Of a stretch of 64,000 nucleotides of DNA, positions 39,470-48,557 are shown one piece after another (position 1 is the first letter of the stretch; every line of letters starts with the position of its first letter). Origin of the DNA: JARFQW01 sp963842955 (lineage in GTDB: Bacteria; Pseudomonadota; Gammaproteobacteria; Steroidobacterales; XN24); assembly GCA_963842955.1 (NCBI GenBank), contig CAWJIJ010000010.1:124001-188000 (forward strand), read 5' to 3'. The notes beneath the pieces were generated by a model, which was given only the letters and a program-made list of their open reading frames with translations, was not told where the DNA came from and did not search any database. The position numbers and the translations under genes were made by a program.

Positions 39470-41721
39470 TGCTTGCTCTCCGTTTCTTCGATTGATGTCG
39501 ATGTCTGGGCCTCGGGGCGGGCCGGCTTGCCGGCCTCTCCTCCCTCCGCCGGCTGCTCCGTATCTTTCGGCGTCAGTCCGATTACGTCTTCCAGGATCGA
39601 CCAGCGTCTCTGGTGGCGCTGCTCGTCCTCACCGAGGATCCAGCGCCGGTGCACGGAATCCACGAATCCGGACTTCGTTACCAGTTCCAGCCAGGTGTCG
39701 AGAAAGGATTTCATGGACAGATCGCCCGCTGGAAGCCCAAAGGCCACCGGCACCTTCATGTTGCTGCCCCGGGGCACGATGACGGAAAACTTCGGGTAGA
39801 CCAACGTCCAGGCAGCGCCTGTCTCGGCGCTGAAGGCCAGCGCATCGACGTTCGGCATATCACCGCGCAGGAAGGGCCGGGGCGAGTCGATCTGCACGAA
39901 TTCGGCATTGAGCAGCCACTCGTGCCGGGCCCCCTGCTCGTAGGTCACCAGTGGCACCGCGATGGTCAGGTCCGTGGCCCGCCGCATGCGCGCGACGTCG
40001 GCAAAGCGGTTGCGGTCGTGGTCGCGAACGATGAACCCGATGGTCTGGTCCACGTAGCTGCGGCTGAAAGCAAACCGCTCGGCCCGCTCCGCCGTCACCA
40101 CGATGCCGCCGACCAAGACATCGATTTGGCCGCTGGCCAGCGCTGGACCCAGGCTCTCCCAGTCCAGACGAACGACCGACAGGGACACGTTGAGCTGGCG
40201 AGCCAGGGCATGCATCAGCTCCATATCGAAACCCACGACGTCGCCCGCATCGTTGCGAAATGCATAGGGCAAGCGGTCGCTCAGATAGCCGACCCGCAGC
40301 TCGCCCCGCTCACGGATCACCTCCATGCGCGGGCGCTGGCGGTCGGCCTCGGACAGAGGCGGCAGCGAATCATGGTGCTTCACCTCAACGGTGGGGCCGA
40401 GAAGCTGCATGGTCACGAACGACTGATAGCCCGTGTATTCATAGGGGATCAGATGGGTCTGCACGAAGCCCAGCGCGAGCATCAGCCCGCAAGCCAGGGC
40501 CGCGCTCAGCCCGGCCACCTGGAACATGCGCGACCACTTCAAACCGCCGGCAATCGCGACGGATCCCAGCAGACAGATCGTGACCCCGTGCATGGCCGCA
40601 AGCGCCGTGGCGAAACGGGCCGTAATGACGCTGCCCAACAGGTATAGCTGGAAGAGGTCCGTCGGGAGACGAAAGAAATCCAGCATGAAGGGCAAGGCGA
40701 CCGCCATGGTGCCGAAGGCCGACAGGGCGCCCACGACGGTGAAGGTCGGATACTGGGCGGGTGTCAGGGAGGATCCGGAAAACCAGGCCGCGAACAAAAT
40801 GAAGGCAAGCCCCAGCAGCGTGCCGGCGCTGGGAAAACTGTAGGCGGTTGGCGCCAGGACCTCGACCGTGGACTCCACCTCGTCGCCCTGGATGTCCTTT
40901 TCCTTGAGTAGCGCCATGCAGCGTTCGACGATCATGGGAATCACGACAAGCACGGTCCCCACGGCGAAGGCCGTCAGCATCGGCAGTCTGGCCAGACGCA
41001 GGACCTCCCGATAGCTCAGCGGCGTGGCCCAGGCCACCAGCGCCGGCAGGGTGAAAAGGCTCAGCACCGACCAGGCGCCCAGGTAGGTCCAGAGATAAAC
41101 CTGCAGTCGGCCAAGCTCCTCCAGCCGCAAGGTGCCGGCGGCGGCCGCGGATATGGCGAAGATTCCCAGGGGCGCCAGGCGGGCGACAAAGGACGCAATC
41201 TTCATCAACGCCTGGCCCAGGTTGTCCAGGCCCCGCAGCAGCCCGGCCTTGTCAGGGACCGCGATCAGCGCAAGACCGACGCAGACGGCGAACACCACCA
41301 CGGCCGGCACGATGGTATTGGCAAGCGAATAGAACGGGTTCGCGGGCAGATACAGGGTCATGGGATCGAAGGGCGCCGTCTCGCCCACCAGGCTTGTCGA
41401 AAAAAACGTGGCCGAGGTCCACTCCGGGTAGGCCAGCGGGATAAAAGTCATCACCACGAGCGTGGTGCCCCAGATAAAGAGAATCAGCAAACCGCTTATA
41501 CTGCCAATGCGCCGGGCCATGGACGCGTCCAGCCGGCCCAGACCGCCGATCAGCGAGACCAGAATGTAGGGCAGCACCGTCATCTGCAGCAGCTTGATAT
41601 AGATGTCGCCGCCGACGGACAGAAAGCCCACGCGCTCGCCGAAGAACAGGCCCGTAACGATTCCGAGCACCAGACCCGCGACGACCTTGCCGAAAGCGCT
41701 GAGCTTGGGAATGAACCTCAT
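39466..41721 (-). CDS. dicarboxylate/amino-acid:cation symporter fused to a type-3 solute-binding domain
   Basis: 751 residues. Residues about 1-430 form a DAACS (GltP/DctA) transporter, including LLQMTVLPYILVSLIGGLG and the hairpin-like FARLAPLGIFAISAAAAGT. Residues about 470-690 form a periplasmic binding protein of the ABC family-3 type (GELRVGYLSDRLPYAFRNDA, GFDMELMHALARQLN, IDVLVGGIVVTAERA). Secondary symporters normally lack a binding protein. The C-terminal 55 residues are acidic and disordered. It probably captures an acidic amino acid or dicarboxylate in the periplasm and hands it to its own transporter; that mechanism is inference. Confidence 0.9.
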   Translation of the reverse strand: MRFIPKLSAFGKVVAGLVLGIVTGLFFGERVGFLSVGGDIYIKLLQMTVLPYILVSLIGGLGRLDASMARRIGSISGLLILFIWGTTLVVMTFIPLAYPEWTSATFFSTSLVGETAPFDPMTLYLPANPFYSLANTIVPAVVVFAVCVGLALIAVPDKAGLLRGLDNLGQALMKIASFVARLAPLGIFAISAAAAGTLRLEELGRLQVYLWTYLGAWSVLSLFTLPALVAWATPLSYREVLRLARLPMLTAFAVGTVLVVIPMIVERCMALLKEKDIQGDEVESTVEVLAPTAYSFPSAGTLLGLAFILFAAWFSGSSLTPAQYPTFTVVGALSAFGTMAVALPFMLDFFRLPTDLFQLYLLGSVITARFATALAAMHGVTICLLGSVAIAGGLKWSRMFQVAGLSAALACGLMLALGFVQTHLIPYEYTGYQSFVTMQLLGPTVEVKHHDSLPPLSEADRQRPRMEVIRERGELRVGYLSDRLPYAFRNDAGDVVGFDMELMHALARQLNVSLSVVRLDWESLGPALASGQIDVLVGGIVVTAERAERFAFSRSYVDQTIGFIVRDHDRNRFADVARMRRATDLTIAVPLVTYEQGARHEWLLNAEFVQIDSPRPFLRGDMPNVDALAFSAETGAAWTLVYPKFSVIVPRGSNMKVPVAFGLPAGDLSMKSFLDTWLELVTKSGFVDSVHRRWILGEDEQRHQRRWSILEDVIGLTPKDTEQPAEGGEAGKPARPEAQTSTSIEETESKQ

Positions 41722-41928
41722 GAAATTCGTTCTGTTACTGACGTTTCCGGACCACAGTCTAACCCAGCCGGTACTGGCCGAAAGCCACGCCGAATCCGTT
41801 TGCTGGCGCCACGACCCTTGTGTGCAAGACTCGGGGTTCGGGCAACCGTTTCGGTATGCTGGACGAAAGATCCCGTACGCTGCTCTGTCGCGCAGCAGGT
41901 TCCGCGGCCAACGAGGTAGATACCGACC

Positions 41929-43047
41929 ATGACGAACAGTAGAGCGCTACGGATACTCCTCCTGGCCCTGGCGGCAACGTGCGCCTCGGCCTGCGCATCC
42001 CCGGACGTGGACCGGCCCTTTACGGCGACGTCTCACGGCGAGTTCGGGAAGCCCTGGGCCATGGCCTTCCTGCCCGACGGCCGACTCCTGGTTACCGAAA
42101 AGCCGGGCCGGCTTTTGCTCGTCGACCCCGCTGGCGGTAACGCCCGTGCCATCGTGGGCGTACCCGACGTGGACTACGGCGGCCAGGGCGGCCTGGGGGA
42201 CGTCGCCCTGCATCCGGGCTTTGGCGACAACGGCCTCGTCTACCTCAGCTACGCGGAAGCCGGTGGCGACGATACCCGGGGGGCCGCCATCGCCCGCGGG
42301 CGGCTGGACCTTTCGGGCGAGGACGGGGCGATCTCCGACCTCGAGGTGATCTGGCGGCAGGTCCCGAAAACCACTGGCAAGGGGCACTATGGCCACCGCC
42401 TCCGGTTCTCGCCCGACGGCTATCTCTTCATCACCTCCGGCGACCGCCAGAAGTTCGATCCGGCCCAGGACATGGACGGCAACCTGGGGAAGATCCTCCG
42501 CCTGCGGGACGACGGATCGGTACCGGACGACAATCCCTTCGCGGATCGCGGAGGGGTAACGGCCGAGATCTGGTCCCTGGGCCACCGCAACCCGCTCGGC
42601 TTCGATTTCGACGCCGACGGGCGGCTCTGGAACACCGAGATGGGCCCGGAAGGAGGCGACGAGCTGAACCTGGTTCTGCGGGGAGAAAATTACGGCTATC
42701 CGATCGTCTCCAACGGAGACCATTACGACGGACGCCAGATCCCGGACCATGACACCCGGCCGGAGTTCGAGGCTCCCAAGCTCTGGTGGACGCCGGTCAT
42801 TTCTCCCGGCGATTTCATGTTCTACTCCGGCTCCCTGTTCCCCGACTGGCAAGGAGACGGTTTCGCCGCCGGCCTGTCTTCGAAGGCCGTGGTCAGAATC
42901 GAGATCGAGGGAGACACGGCAGTCGAGGCCGAGCGTTTCGAGATGGGGAAGCGCATCCGTGCCCTCCGGCAAGGACCTGACGGAGCCATCTGGCTGCTTG
43001 AGGACGGCGACGCGGGACGCCTGCTCGAACTCCGGCCACGCAGCTGA
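41929..43047 (+). CDS. PQQ-dependent soluble aldose/sorbosone dehydrogenase-like protein (YliI type)
   Basis: 372 residues with a lipoprotein signal (SAC near residue 22). It has a six-bladed propeller with family motifs: GKPWAMAFLPDGRLLVTEKPG at the start of blade one, GQGGLGDVALHPGF, RLRFSPDGYLFITSGDR, LGHRNPLGFDFDADG and EMGPEGGDELN. Family enzymes oxidise aldose sugars with PQQ in the periplasm. PQQ synthesis genes are not in the window. It converges with a small membrane gene across a GC-rich hairpin. Confidence 0.9.
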   Translation: MTNSRALRILLLALAATCASACASPDVDRPFTATSHGEFGKPWAMAFLPDGRLLVTEKPGRLLLVDPAGGNARAIVGVPDVDYGGQGGLGDVALHPGFGDNGLVYLSYAEAGGDDTRGAAIARGRLDLSGEDGAISDLEVIWRQVPKTTGKGHYGHRLRFSPDGYLFITSGDRQKFDPAQDMDGNLGKILRLRDDGSVPDDNPFADRGGVTAEIWSLGHRNPLGFDFDADGRLWNTEMGPEGGDELNLVLRGENYGYPIVSNGDHYDGRQIPDHDTRPEFEAPKLWWTPVISPGDFMFYSGSLFPDWQGDGFAAGLSSKAVVRIEIEGDTAVEAERFEMGKRIRALRQGPDGAIWLLEDGDAGRLLELRPRS

Positions 43048-43144
43048 TGCCGACACCGGGTCTGCACCCGGCGTAAGCAGCCCCAAATACAGCGGTGCCG
43101 GCGCAGCGAGGGCCCCGCCGGCACCCGGTGCTCTGTTCGCATCT

Positions 43145-43170
43145 GCGCCGGGCCCGTTTCGGCCCGGCGC
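43145..43170. terminator. GC-rich hairpin between convergent genes
   Basis: A perfect 10-bp inverted repeat (GCGCCGGGCC / GGCCCGGCGC) with a 6-base loop lies between the dehydrogenase stop (43047) and the opposite gene's stop (43183). There is no T-run on either side, so it may act weakly or only as an mRNA end barrier. Confidence 0.55.
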
Positions 43171-43182
43171 AACCGTACAGCG

Positions 43183-43494
43183 TTACTGGCTGGATGCGGC
43201 CTTCAGCTTTGCGACGACTTCGGCGCACTCAGCATCGCCAACCGGCGGGCCGGCTTCTGGCGGCGCGTCTGCGGAAGCAATCTGCCGGCCTGCGGCCCGC
43301 AGGAGGTCCTCCACCTGTTCGGACGTGATGTAGCCCTGCTCCTTCGCCGCCTCTGCGGTGAGGCAGGCGCCGGCCTGGAGTCCGGTCGCTATGCCGACGC
43401 CTGCGCCGATCCCCGTCATCAATCCCGACGCCAGGATAAAACTGACGATGCCTCCCACCACGAAGCCGAGCAGAACCAGAAAAAACGATTTCAT
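43183..43494 (-). CDS. small membrane-anchored protein, unknown function
   Basis: 103 residues from ATG 43494, which follows TAAGGAA. The N-terminal hydrophobic stretch is Gly-rich (LVLLGFVVGGIVSFILASG, then GIGAGVGIATGLQAGAC), typical of small glycine-zipper membrane proteins. It is followed by a hydrophilic part ending in a helix (DAECAEVVAKLKAA). The two cysteines may lie on the periplasmic side. I know no specific family. Confidence 0.55.
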   Translation of the reverse strand: MKSFFLVLLGFVVGGIVSFILASGLMTGIGAGVGIATGLQAGACLTAEAAKEQGYITSEQVEDLLRAAGRQIASADAPPEAGPPVGDAECAEVVAKLKAASSQ

Positions 43495-43800
43495 TTCCTT
43501 ACCCCCATTTCGATAAATCAGCCAGGCAAGCCACGCGAAACCCCGGAGCTTGCTGGATACTGGGCGACAAATATACACACATCAGGCTTGGGTGGCTTTC
43601 ATCTTTCCGGCCGCAGTGAAGCACCGGCCGAAGGTAAACCAGCGGCCGCATTTCAATGCCCGACTGGATCACGCCTGATCGAGGAACTCCCAAGCGTGAG
43701 CTGTTAGGACCAGGCAATTTTGACACCGGTCCCGATGTGAACAGCTATTCTTGGTTGGATACCGCTTCGTTGTTCTGACAGGGTTCTCAGAAGGGTGTAA
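43495..43800. other. intergenic region between divergent genes
   Basis: 306 bases without a supported gene. A TTGACA at 43720-43725 is followed 18 bases later by GCTATT, a possible promoter for the secreted-protein gene at 43801. The rest is moderately AT-richer than the surroundings. I see no repeat, RNA gene or operator that I would defend. Confidence 0.4.
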
Positions 43801-44329
43801 TTGACGGAATCACCTTCTCTCCATTGGACGGCAGCGGTGGTCGTCGCGGCGCTGGCCATCAGCGCAGTGGCCCTCACTGGTGCCGTGTCCGCCTCTCACA
43901 AGTCCCATCACCACATTGACAAGCAAGGACAGCTACACGGAGCAGGAATTCGAGCGGGGCCACAAGAATGGCTTGTTCATGCATCGTTGCGAGAACTACA
44001 CTAATGCCGAATTCGACATCGACGGCTACCGCTCCGCGGTCGAGCAGCGCGACCATGACAGCTCCCACCGTCAACACTCCGGTCACCATGATTGCGGCTA
44101 CCGCAAGGTCCACGACTACGAGTTCACGAGCCTCGCCGGCTGGCGGCGCGAACCGGCCAACGATAAGATGAGCGACTTGGGATTCAGGGACGTGGACGAC
44201 TTCAAGGAAGTCAACACCCGCTACCGGACCGGGTACATCCGTTCCACAGGACAGTGCGTGCAGGGCACTTATGCCAACAGCAGCCTCGTGTCCATGAACG
44301 ACATCCGGACTCACCCGGCCTGTCGCTAG
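43801..44329 (+). CDS. small secreted His/Cys-containing protein (frame broken near 43921)
   Basis: The first frame (TTG start at 43801, AGAAGGG upstream) encodes a signal peptide (VVVAALAISAVALTGAVSA) and then KSHHHID. The second frame continues with SKDSYTEQEFERGHKNGLF and runs 130 residues to 44329. Removing one A from GACAAGC at 43918-43924 joins them into about 175 residues. The mature protein is hydrophilic, with a His-rich patch (SSHRQHSGHHDC) and four cysteines that could form two disulfides. No family is recognised. The match of a signal peptide to a hydrophilic body is the main reason to treat the two frames as one gene. Confidence 0.55.
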
Positions 44330-44479
44330 TTCAGGGTCCGGGTTCGTGAACCAGTCCGGAATCCGGCACGGAATCAGTCGTCGAACTGTTCTGAGTACTT
44401 CGCTCCCGACCTGACCCGCGCGGGCATGACAAGGTCTGACTCGATCAATTTGGAATCAATACGAAAAGGAGACGCCACC

Positions 44480-44791
44480 ATGGCCAACCGTGAAACCGTT
44501 CAGAAGGAAATCGAAGCGAAAATCGCCGAGGGCGAGGTCACCGTCGCCAAGCTCAAGGAAAAAGTGAGCGAGGCCGGTGACGACGCCGGCAAGGACATGT
44601 CCGAGGCCCTGACCAAGTCCGAGGAGATGCTGGACAAGGCCCGATCGAAGATGCGCGAGCTGGCCGATGCCACCGACGAAGAGTTCGAGGAGAAATGGAA
44701 CAGCGCCAAGGAAACCTGGCATGCCCTGAGCAACGACATGGAGCGAGGCTGGGCCGATCTTGGCGACCGCCTCAAGAAATTCTTCAGCTGA
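44480..44791 (+). CDS. small acidic helical protein, unknown function
   Basis: 103 residues from ATG 44480, preceded by AAAAGGAG. Almost entirely helical, with a heptad pattern and strong Glu/Lys alternation (IEAKIAEGEVTVAKLKEKV). Two Trp-containing segments near the end (WNSAKETWHALSND, WADLGDRLKKFF) suggest membrane-surface or partner binding. It resembles small stress-related helical proteins in general character only. A hairpin follows. Confidence 0.65.
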   Translation: MANRETVQKEIEAKIAEGEVTVAKLKEKVSEAGDDAGKDMSEALTKSEEMLDKARSKMRELADATDEEFEEKWNSAKETWHALSNDMERGWADLGDRLKKFFS

Positions 44792-44811
44792 ACAGCCCTC
44801 GGCACGAACGC

Positions 44812-44840
44812 AACGGGCCGCTCCGGAAGGGCGGCCCGTT
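44812..44840. terminator. hairpin after the small helical-protein gene
   Basis: A 10-bp perfect inverted repeat (AACGGGCCGC / GCGGCCCGTT) with a 9-base loop starts 21 bases past the stop at 44791. No T-run follows, so Rho-independent termination is not certain. Confidence 0.5.
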
Positions 44841-44923
44841 GGCTATCTGCCGGGGCGATAAGGGGAACAAGGTGACTCGAAGATCAGCAGGCATAGCTGC
44901 AAGAATCAGAAAGTAGCCGACAG

Positions 44924-46103
44924 GTGCTTCTCCGCCGGGGCCCGAACCGTCGCTTTCGCCATCCTCCTCGGAGCCATGTCCGCCTGCTCCCCGGGCGATT
45001 CGCCCGCGCCCTCCTCCCCGGCATCCGAGGAGGCGCGGAACGCCGAAGAGAATGCGGCGTCTCCACCATCGACGGACCCAGCAGACGTTACGCCCGCCTT
45101 GCCGGAGCTGGCCGGCACTTCCTGGCGGCTCGTCGAGATCCAGTCCATGGACGACAGCGTGTACGCACCGGACGACCCCTCGTCCTATACGCTCTCCTTC
45201 GGTGCTGACGGAACGGCGCTGGTGCGCTCGGACTGCAACCGGGGCACCGGCTCATGGGACTCGGCCTCTTCCGGCCAACTGACCTTCGGCCCCATGGCGA
45301 CCACCAAGGCCCTGTGTCCGCCGGGATCGATGGACGAGCGGTTCGTAGCGCAGTTTCCGTGGGTGCGGAGCTATGTCCTGAAGGACGGTCACCTGTTTCT
45401 GGCCACGATGGCTGATGGCGCCATTATCGAATTCGAGCCCCTGCCGGAGGCGGTTGCCGCGGCAACCGTGCTCGGAGAGGACATCGAGGCAGAGGATGCG
45501 AGTCAGATGCAACAGGCGATCCTTCAGCGTCTGTTTGCGAAATATGCTGCCGAGAAGCAGATAGCGGCAACACCCGGGGAGATTGACGCGTTCGAGGCAA
45601 ACCTGGATCGCATGAAGGCCGAGGACCAGGCGGCCAGGGCGCAGCGGATTGCCGACATCGACCAGCGGCTGGCCCGGGAAAACCTTGAGGGGGCAGAACG
45701 ATCGGCGCTGGATGCTGAACGGACCCAGGAGGCCGAGCTGCTGGCCAGCCTCGAAGACGACTCGAGTCTCTCGGCTGAGGAGGCAGGACAGGTCCGGGCC
45801 ATGCGCGAGCAAATGGCGAAGTCCATCATCGAACAATGGAAGCTGAACAAGGCACTCTACGAGCAGTACGGCGGGCGGATCATTTTCCAGCAACTAGGCC
45901 CCGAGCCCCTGGATGCGTACCGGCAGTTCCTTCAGGAGCGGCAGGCCGCGGGGGATTTCGTCATCCATGAATCCAGCTTTGAACCCGAGTTCTGGCGTTA
46001 TTTTACCGACGACTCCCTGCATTCGTTCATGGATCCCGGTAGCGAGGAAGAGGCCCGGGCGTTCGCGGCGCCACCCTGGGGAAAAGCGGATACGGCGAGT
46101 TGA
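44924..46103 (+). CDS. META-domain lipoprotein with a SurA/FkpA-like helical C-terminal region (start region probably broken)
   Basis: The clean frame has its first ATG at 44976, but the codons just upstream encode ARTVAFAILLGAM, completing a lipoprotein signal with lipobox MSAC. No start codon exists in that frame. A GTG at 44924 lies in the neighbouring frame, and one base fewer in the GGGG at 44937-44940 joins it. The mature protein has a linker, a META/HslJ-like domain (GTSWRLVEIQSMDD, CNRGTGSWDS, TTKALCPPG) and then a long charged helical region (about 175-320). META domains are found in periplasmic stress proteins. The function of this combination is unknown. Confidence 0.7.
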
Positions 46104-46129
46104 CCGTTGGTCCCACAAGCTCGAGGTGA

Positions 46130-46387
46130 CTCCGGGCAGCCCGGGCCTTCTGGTTTCCGGCCCACGATTTCCTGAAGGCCATCGAGGCTCGGCTGCGGTC
46201 AGCACCCGCCGGTGACATCGTCACCGTCATCACCAACACCCTCCGGGACAGCAGCTGCTTCAGCGGCCCCGGAAGCAGCCCGATCGACGCGGTCAACCAC
46301 GTCATCGTCTGGCCCGTGGTCGACCTGTTCTCCGCCGGGTCTTCGGTGCCGAGGTTCGATATATACGGATCTGCCAGGTCAGAGTAA
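46130..46387 (+). pseudogene. start-less open frame, possible gene remnant
   Basis: The frame between the stop at 46127 and the TAA at 46385 has no ATG, yet encodes a protein-like 85 residues. AHDFLKAIEARL is followed by GDIVTVITNTLRDSS, a hydrophobic VNHVIVWPVVDLFSAG and RFDIYGSARSE. The alternating strand and helix pattern suggests a decayed or truncated gene, or one whose start was lost to an indel. I do not recognise the family. Confidence 0.3.
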
Positions 46388-46465
46388 GGTGGAATGGGGT
46401 CGTGGCTGACGAATGATCACTCCAGCCAAATAAGAACCCCTGATCACGAAGTATCGGGAGAATCG

Positions 46466-46879
46466 ATGTCTCGACAATATGAAGGCGGATGTCACTGCGG
46501 GGCCGTTCGTTACACATGCAACAAGGAACCCGAGCTGACGTTCTACTGCCACTGCAAGGATTGCCAGAAGACTACCGGCAGCCCTTTCTCCGTCGAACTG
46601 ATGATCAGGGACGATGGCCTTGAGATCGAAGGGCCACTCGAATCCTATGTCGTGCAGGGCGACTCCGGAAAACCGGTCACGCGGTGGAACTGCGCCCGCT
46701 GCGCCTCCGGTCTGTACCTGGAGTGTGCGGCGGACCCGGGGTATGTGTTTCTGAAGGCGGGCAGCCTCGATGAGGCGAGCTGGGTCCGGCCGGAAATGCA
46801 TATCTATACAAGCGCAAAGCAACCCTGGACGGTGATCCGGGACGACCTGCCCCAATACGAGCGCGCCCCGGATCTGTAA
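46466..46879 (+). CDS. GFA-family (CENP-V/GFA fold) zinc protein, second copy type
   Basis: 137 residues from ATG 46466, after GGGAG. Metal-binding pattern GGCHCGAVRY, CHCKDCQKTTGSPFSVE and WNCARCASGLYLE. It is clearly different in sequence from the GFA protein at 27.2 kb. The KDCQKTTGSPF block is typical of the large uncharacterised GFA group. There is no operon partner on either side. Confidence 0.88.
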   Translation: MSRQYEGGCHCGAVRYTCNKEPELTFYCHCKDCQKTTGSPFSVELMIRDDGLEIEGPLESYVVQGDSGKPVTRWNCARCASGLYLECAADPGYVFLKAGSLDEASWVRPEMHIYTSAKQPWTVIRDDLPQYERAPDL

Positions 46880-47097
46880 GCCGGTCCGCCGATTGACGCA
46901 CCGTCGGGGCGCTTGCGTTCAAGCCCGCCGTCAGCCGCGCCACTTGCACCGCGGCCACGTAATGGCCGGCTTCCCGCTGTTCGCGGGCCGCTGACCGGCA
47001 GCACCCGGGGTCGAAAGGCCGTCACTGGTGCGGTTCGGGGCCGTCGCCTAATCTAGGGCGCAGTCCGTTGTCCGTAGCCGCCACCAGGAAAGCGATC

Positions 47098-48357
47098 ATG
47101 GTCGTATTTGTCAGCGCTGTCGCCAGCGCCCTTGTGTTCTCCTTTCTGTGCTCGATTTTCGAGTCTGTACTACTAACGGTGCGTCATGCCCGGGTTGAAC
47201 AGCTCGTTGAAGAAGGCCGGCGCGCGGGGAGCCTTCTCCGGGATTTCAAAAGCAACATGGATGCCCCCATCGCGGCCATCCTGATTGTCAACACGGTGGC
47301 CCACACCGTTGGCGCCTCGGTGGCCGGTGCGACCTACGCCGACGTGTTCGATCCGGAGACCCTCTGGATATTCACGATCGTCTTCACGATCAGCGTGCTG
47401 CTCTTCACCGAGATCATCCCCAAGACGCTCGGGGTGAGTTTCTCCGACCGCCTTGCCGTCCCCGTGGCCTACGGGATCAAGATCATCACCGTGCTGCTGG
47501 CCCCGTTCGTGGGAGTAAGCAGCTGGATTTCACGGTCGCTGCGGGGGAACCACGACCAGAAAGTCACGTCGATCGAAGAAATCCGGCTTCTGGCCGCCCT
47601 CGGACGCGGCGAGGGCAGCGTCGGCCAGCGAACGGCGAACATGATCATCGGCGCCTCGCGCCTGAAGCAGTTGCGGGCAAGGGACGTCATGGTCCCGCGA
47701 CCGGAGGTCACCTTTCTCAGCGCGCAAATGAACCGCGACGAGGCCATCGGGATTCTGCGCCGAACCCGCTTCAGCCGCTTTCCCTTTTCCGCCAGCGGGG
47801 ATCCCGACGAGGCGACAGGCATCGTGCTGGCCAAGGAACTGCTGCTGGCCCTTGAGGCCCAGAGCGGGGACGAGGTCTCCTGGGACAAGCTGGTGCGCGA
47901 TCCGCTCGTCGTCCCCCCTTCGCGGCCCGTACAGTCCCTGCTGCATGCATTACATGAGTCACGGAGTCACATGTGCCTGGTCATGGACGAATACGGCACG
48001 TTTCTGGGCATCGTCACCCACGAAGACCTTCTCGAGGAGATCGTCGGCGAGATCTATGACGAAACCGACCGGATGCCGGGGGCCCTATGGATCGAAACCC
48101 CGGACGGTTTCCGGGCCCGGGCAACCATCGACGTACGCAAGGTCTGCGCGGAACTCGGGCTGAAATGGTCCCCCGAGGAAGACTCCGTGACCCTGGGAGG
48201 CCTGATCACCGACAAGCTGGAACACATACCCCGGGTCGGCGACACGGTCTCGTGGCGTGGCTACCGCCTGGAAGTCCTTCGCGCCGGCGAGCGCCGGGCC
48301 GAAGAGATTGCCATCACACCCGAGCCGGACGCGGACAACGGGAGTCCCGCGGCATAA
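47098..48357 (+). CDS. CNNM-domain/CBS-pair membrane protein (CorC/HlyC family)
   Basis: 419 residues from ATG 47098 (AGGAAAG upstream; an earlier in-frame start at 47068 adds ten residues). A CNNM/DUF21 transmembrane domain occupies about 1-180, including SFLCSIFESVLLTVRHARV and LLFTEIIPKTLGVSFSDRLA. A CBS pair follows, containing the VMVPRPEVTFL and MCLVMDEYGTFLGIVTHEDLLEEIVGEI motifs, with a C-terminal CorC_HlyC domain (DSVTLGGLI, GYRLEVL). Family members transport or regulate Mg2+ and other divalent cations. It converges with cbbR1. Confidence 0.92.
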   Translation: MVVFVSAVASALVFSFLCSIFESVLLTVRHARVEQLVEEGRRAGSLLRDFKSNMDAPIAAILIVNTVAHTVGASVAGATYADVFDPETLWIFTIVFTISVLLFTEIIPKTLGVSFSDRLAVPVAYGIKIITVLLAPFVGVSSWISRSLRGNHDQKVTSIEEIRLLAALGRGEGSVGQRTANMIIGASRLKQLRARDVMVPRPEVTFLSAQMNRDEAIGILRRTRFSRFPFSASGDPDEATGIVLAKELLLALEAQSGDEVSWDKLVRDPLVVPPSRPVQSLLHALHESRSHMCLVMDEYGTFLGIVTHEDLLEEIVGEIYDETDRMPGALWIETPDGFRARATIDVRKVCAELGLKWSPEEDSVTLGGLITDKLEHIPRVGDTVSWRGYRLEVLRAGERRAEEIAITPEPDADNGSPAA

Positions 48358-48557
48358 CTTGTCCCCGCACCTTGACGGATGCGAAAACGCCCAGAGGCAG
48401 GAGCACGTACCGAAGAAGCGCGATACGTGGAACAACCGTATTCATTACACACCTGTATTGGTAATGCGGTCATGGCGAGGGCAGCCTGACAGCAGCGCCC
48501 CTCGCCTCGGTGACGTCCAAGGCAACCGGTTTCAACAGGATACGGTCCCCGGCCAGT

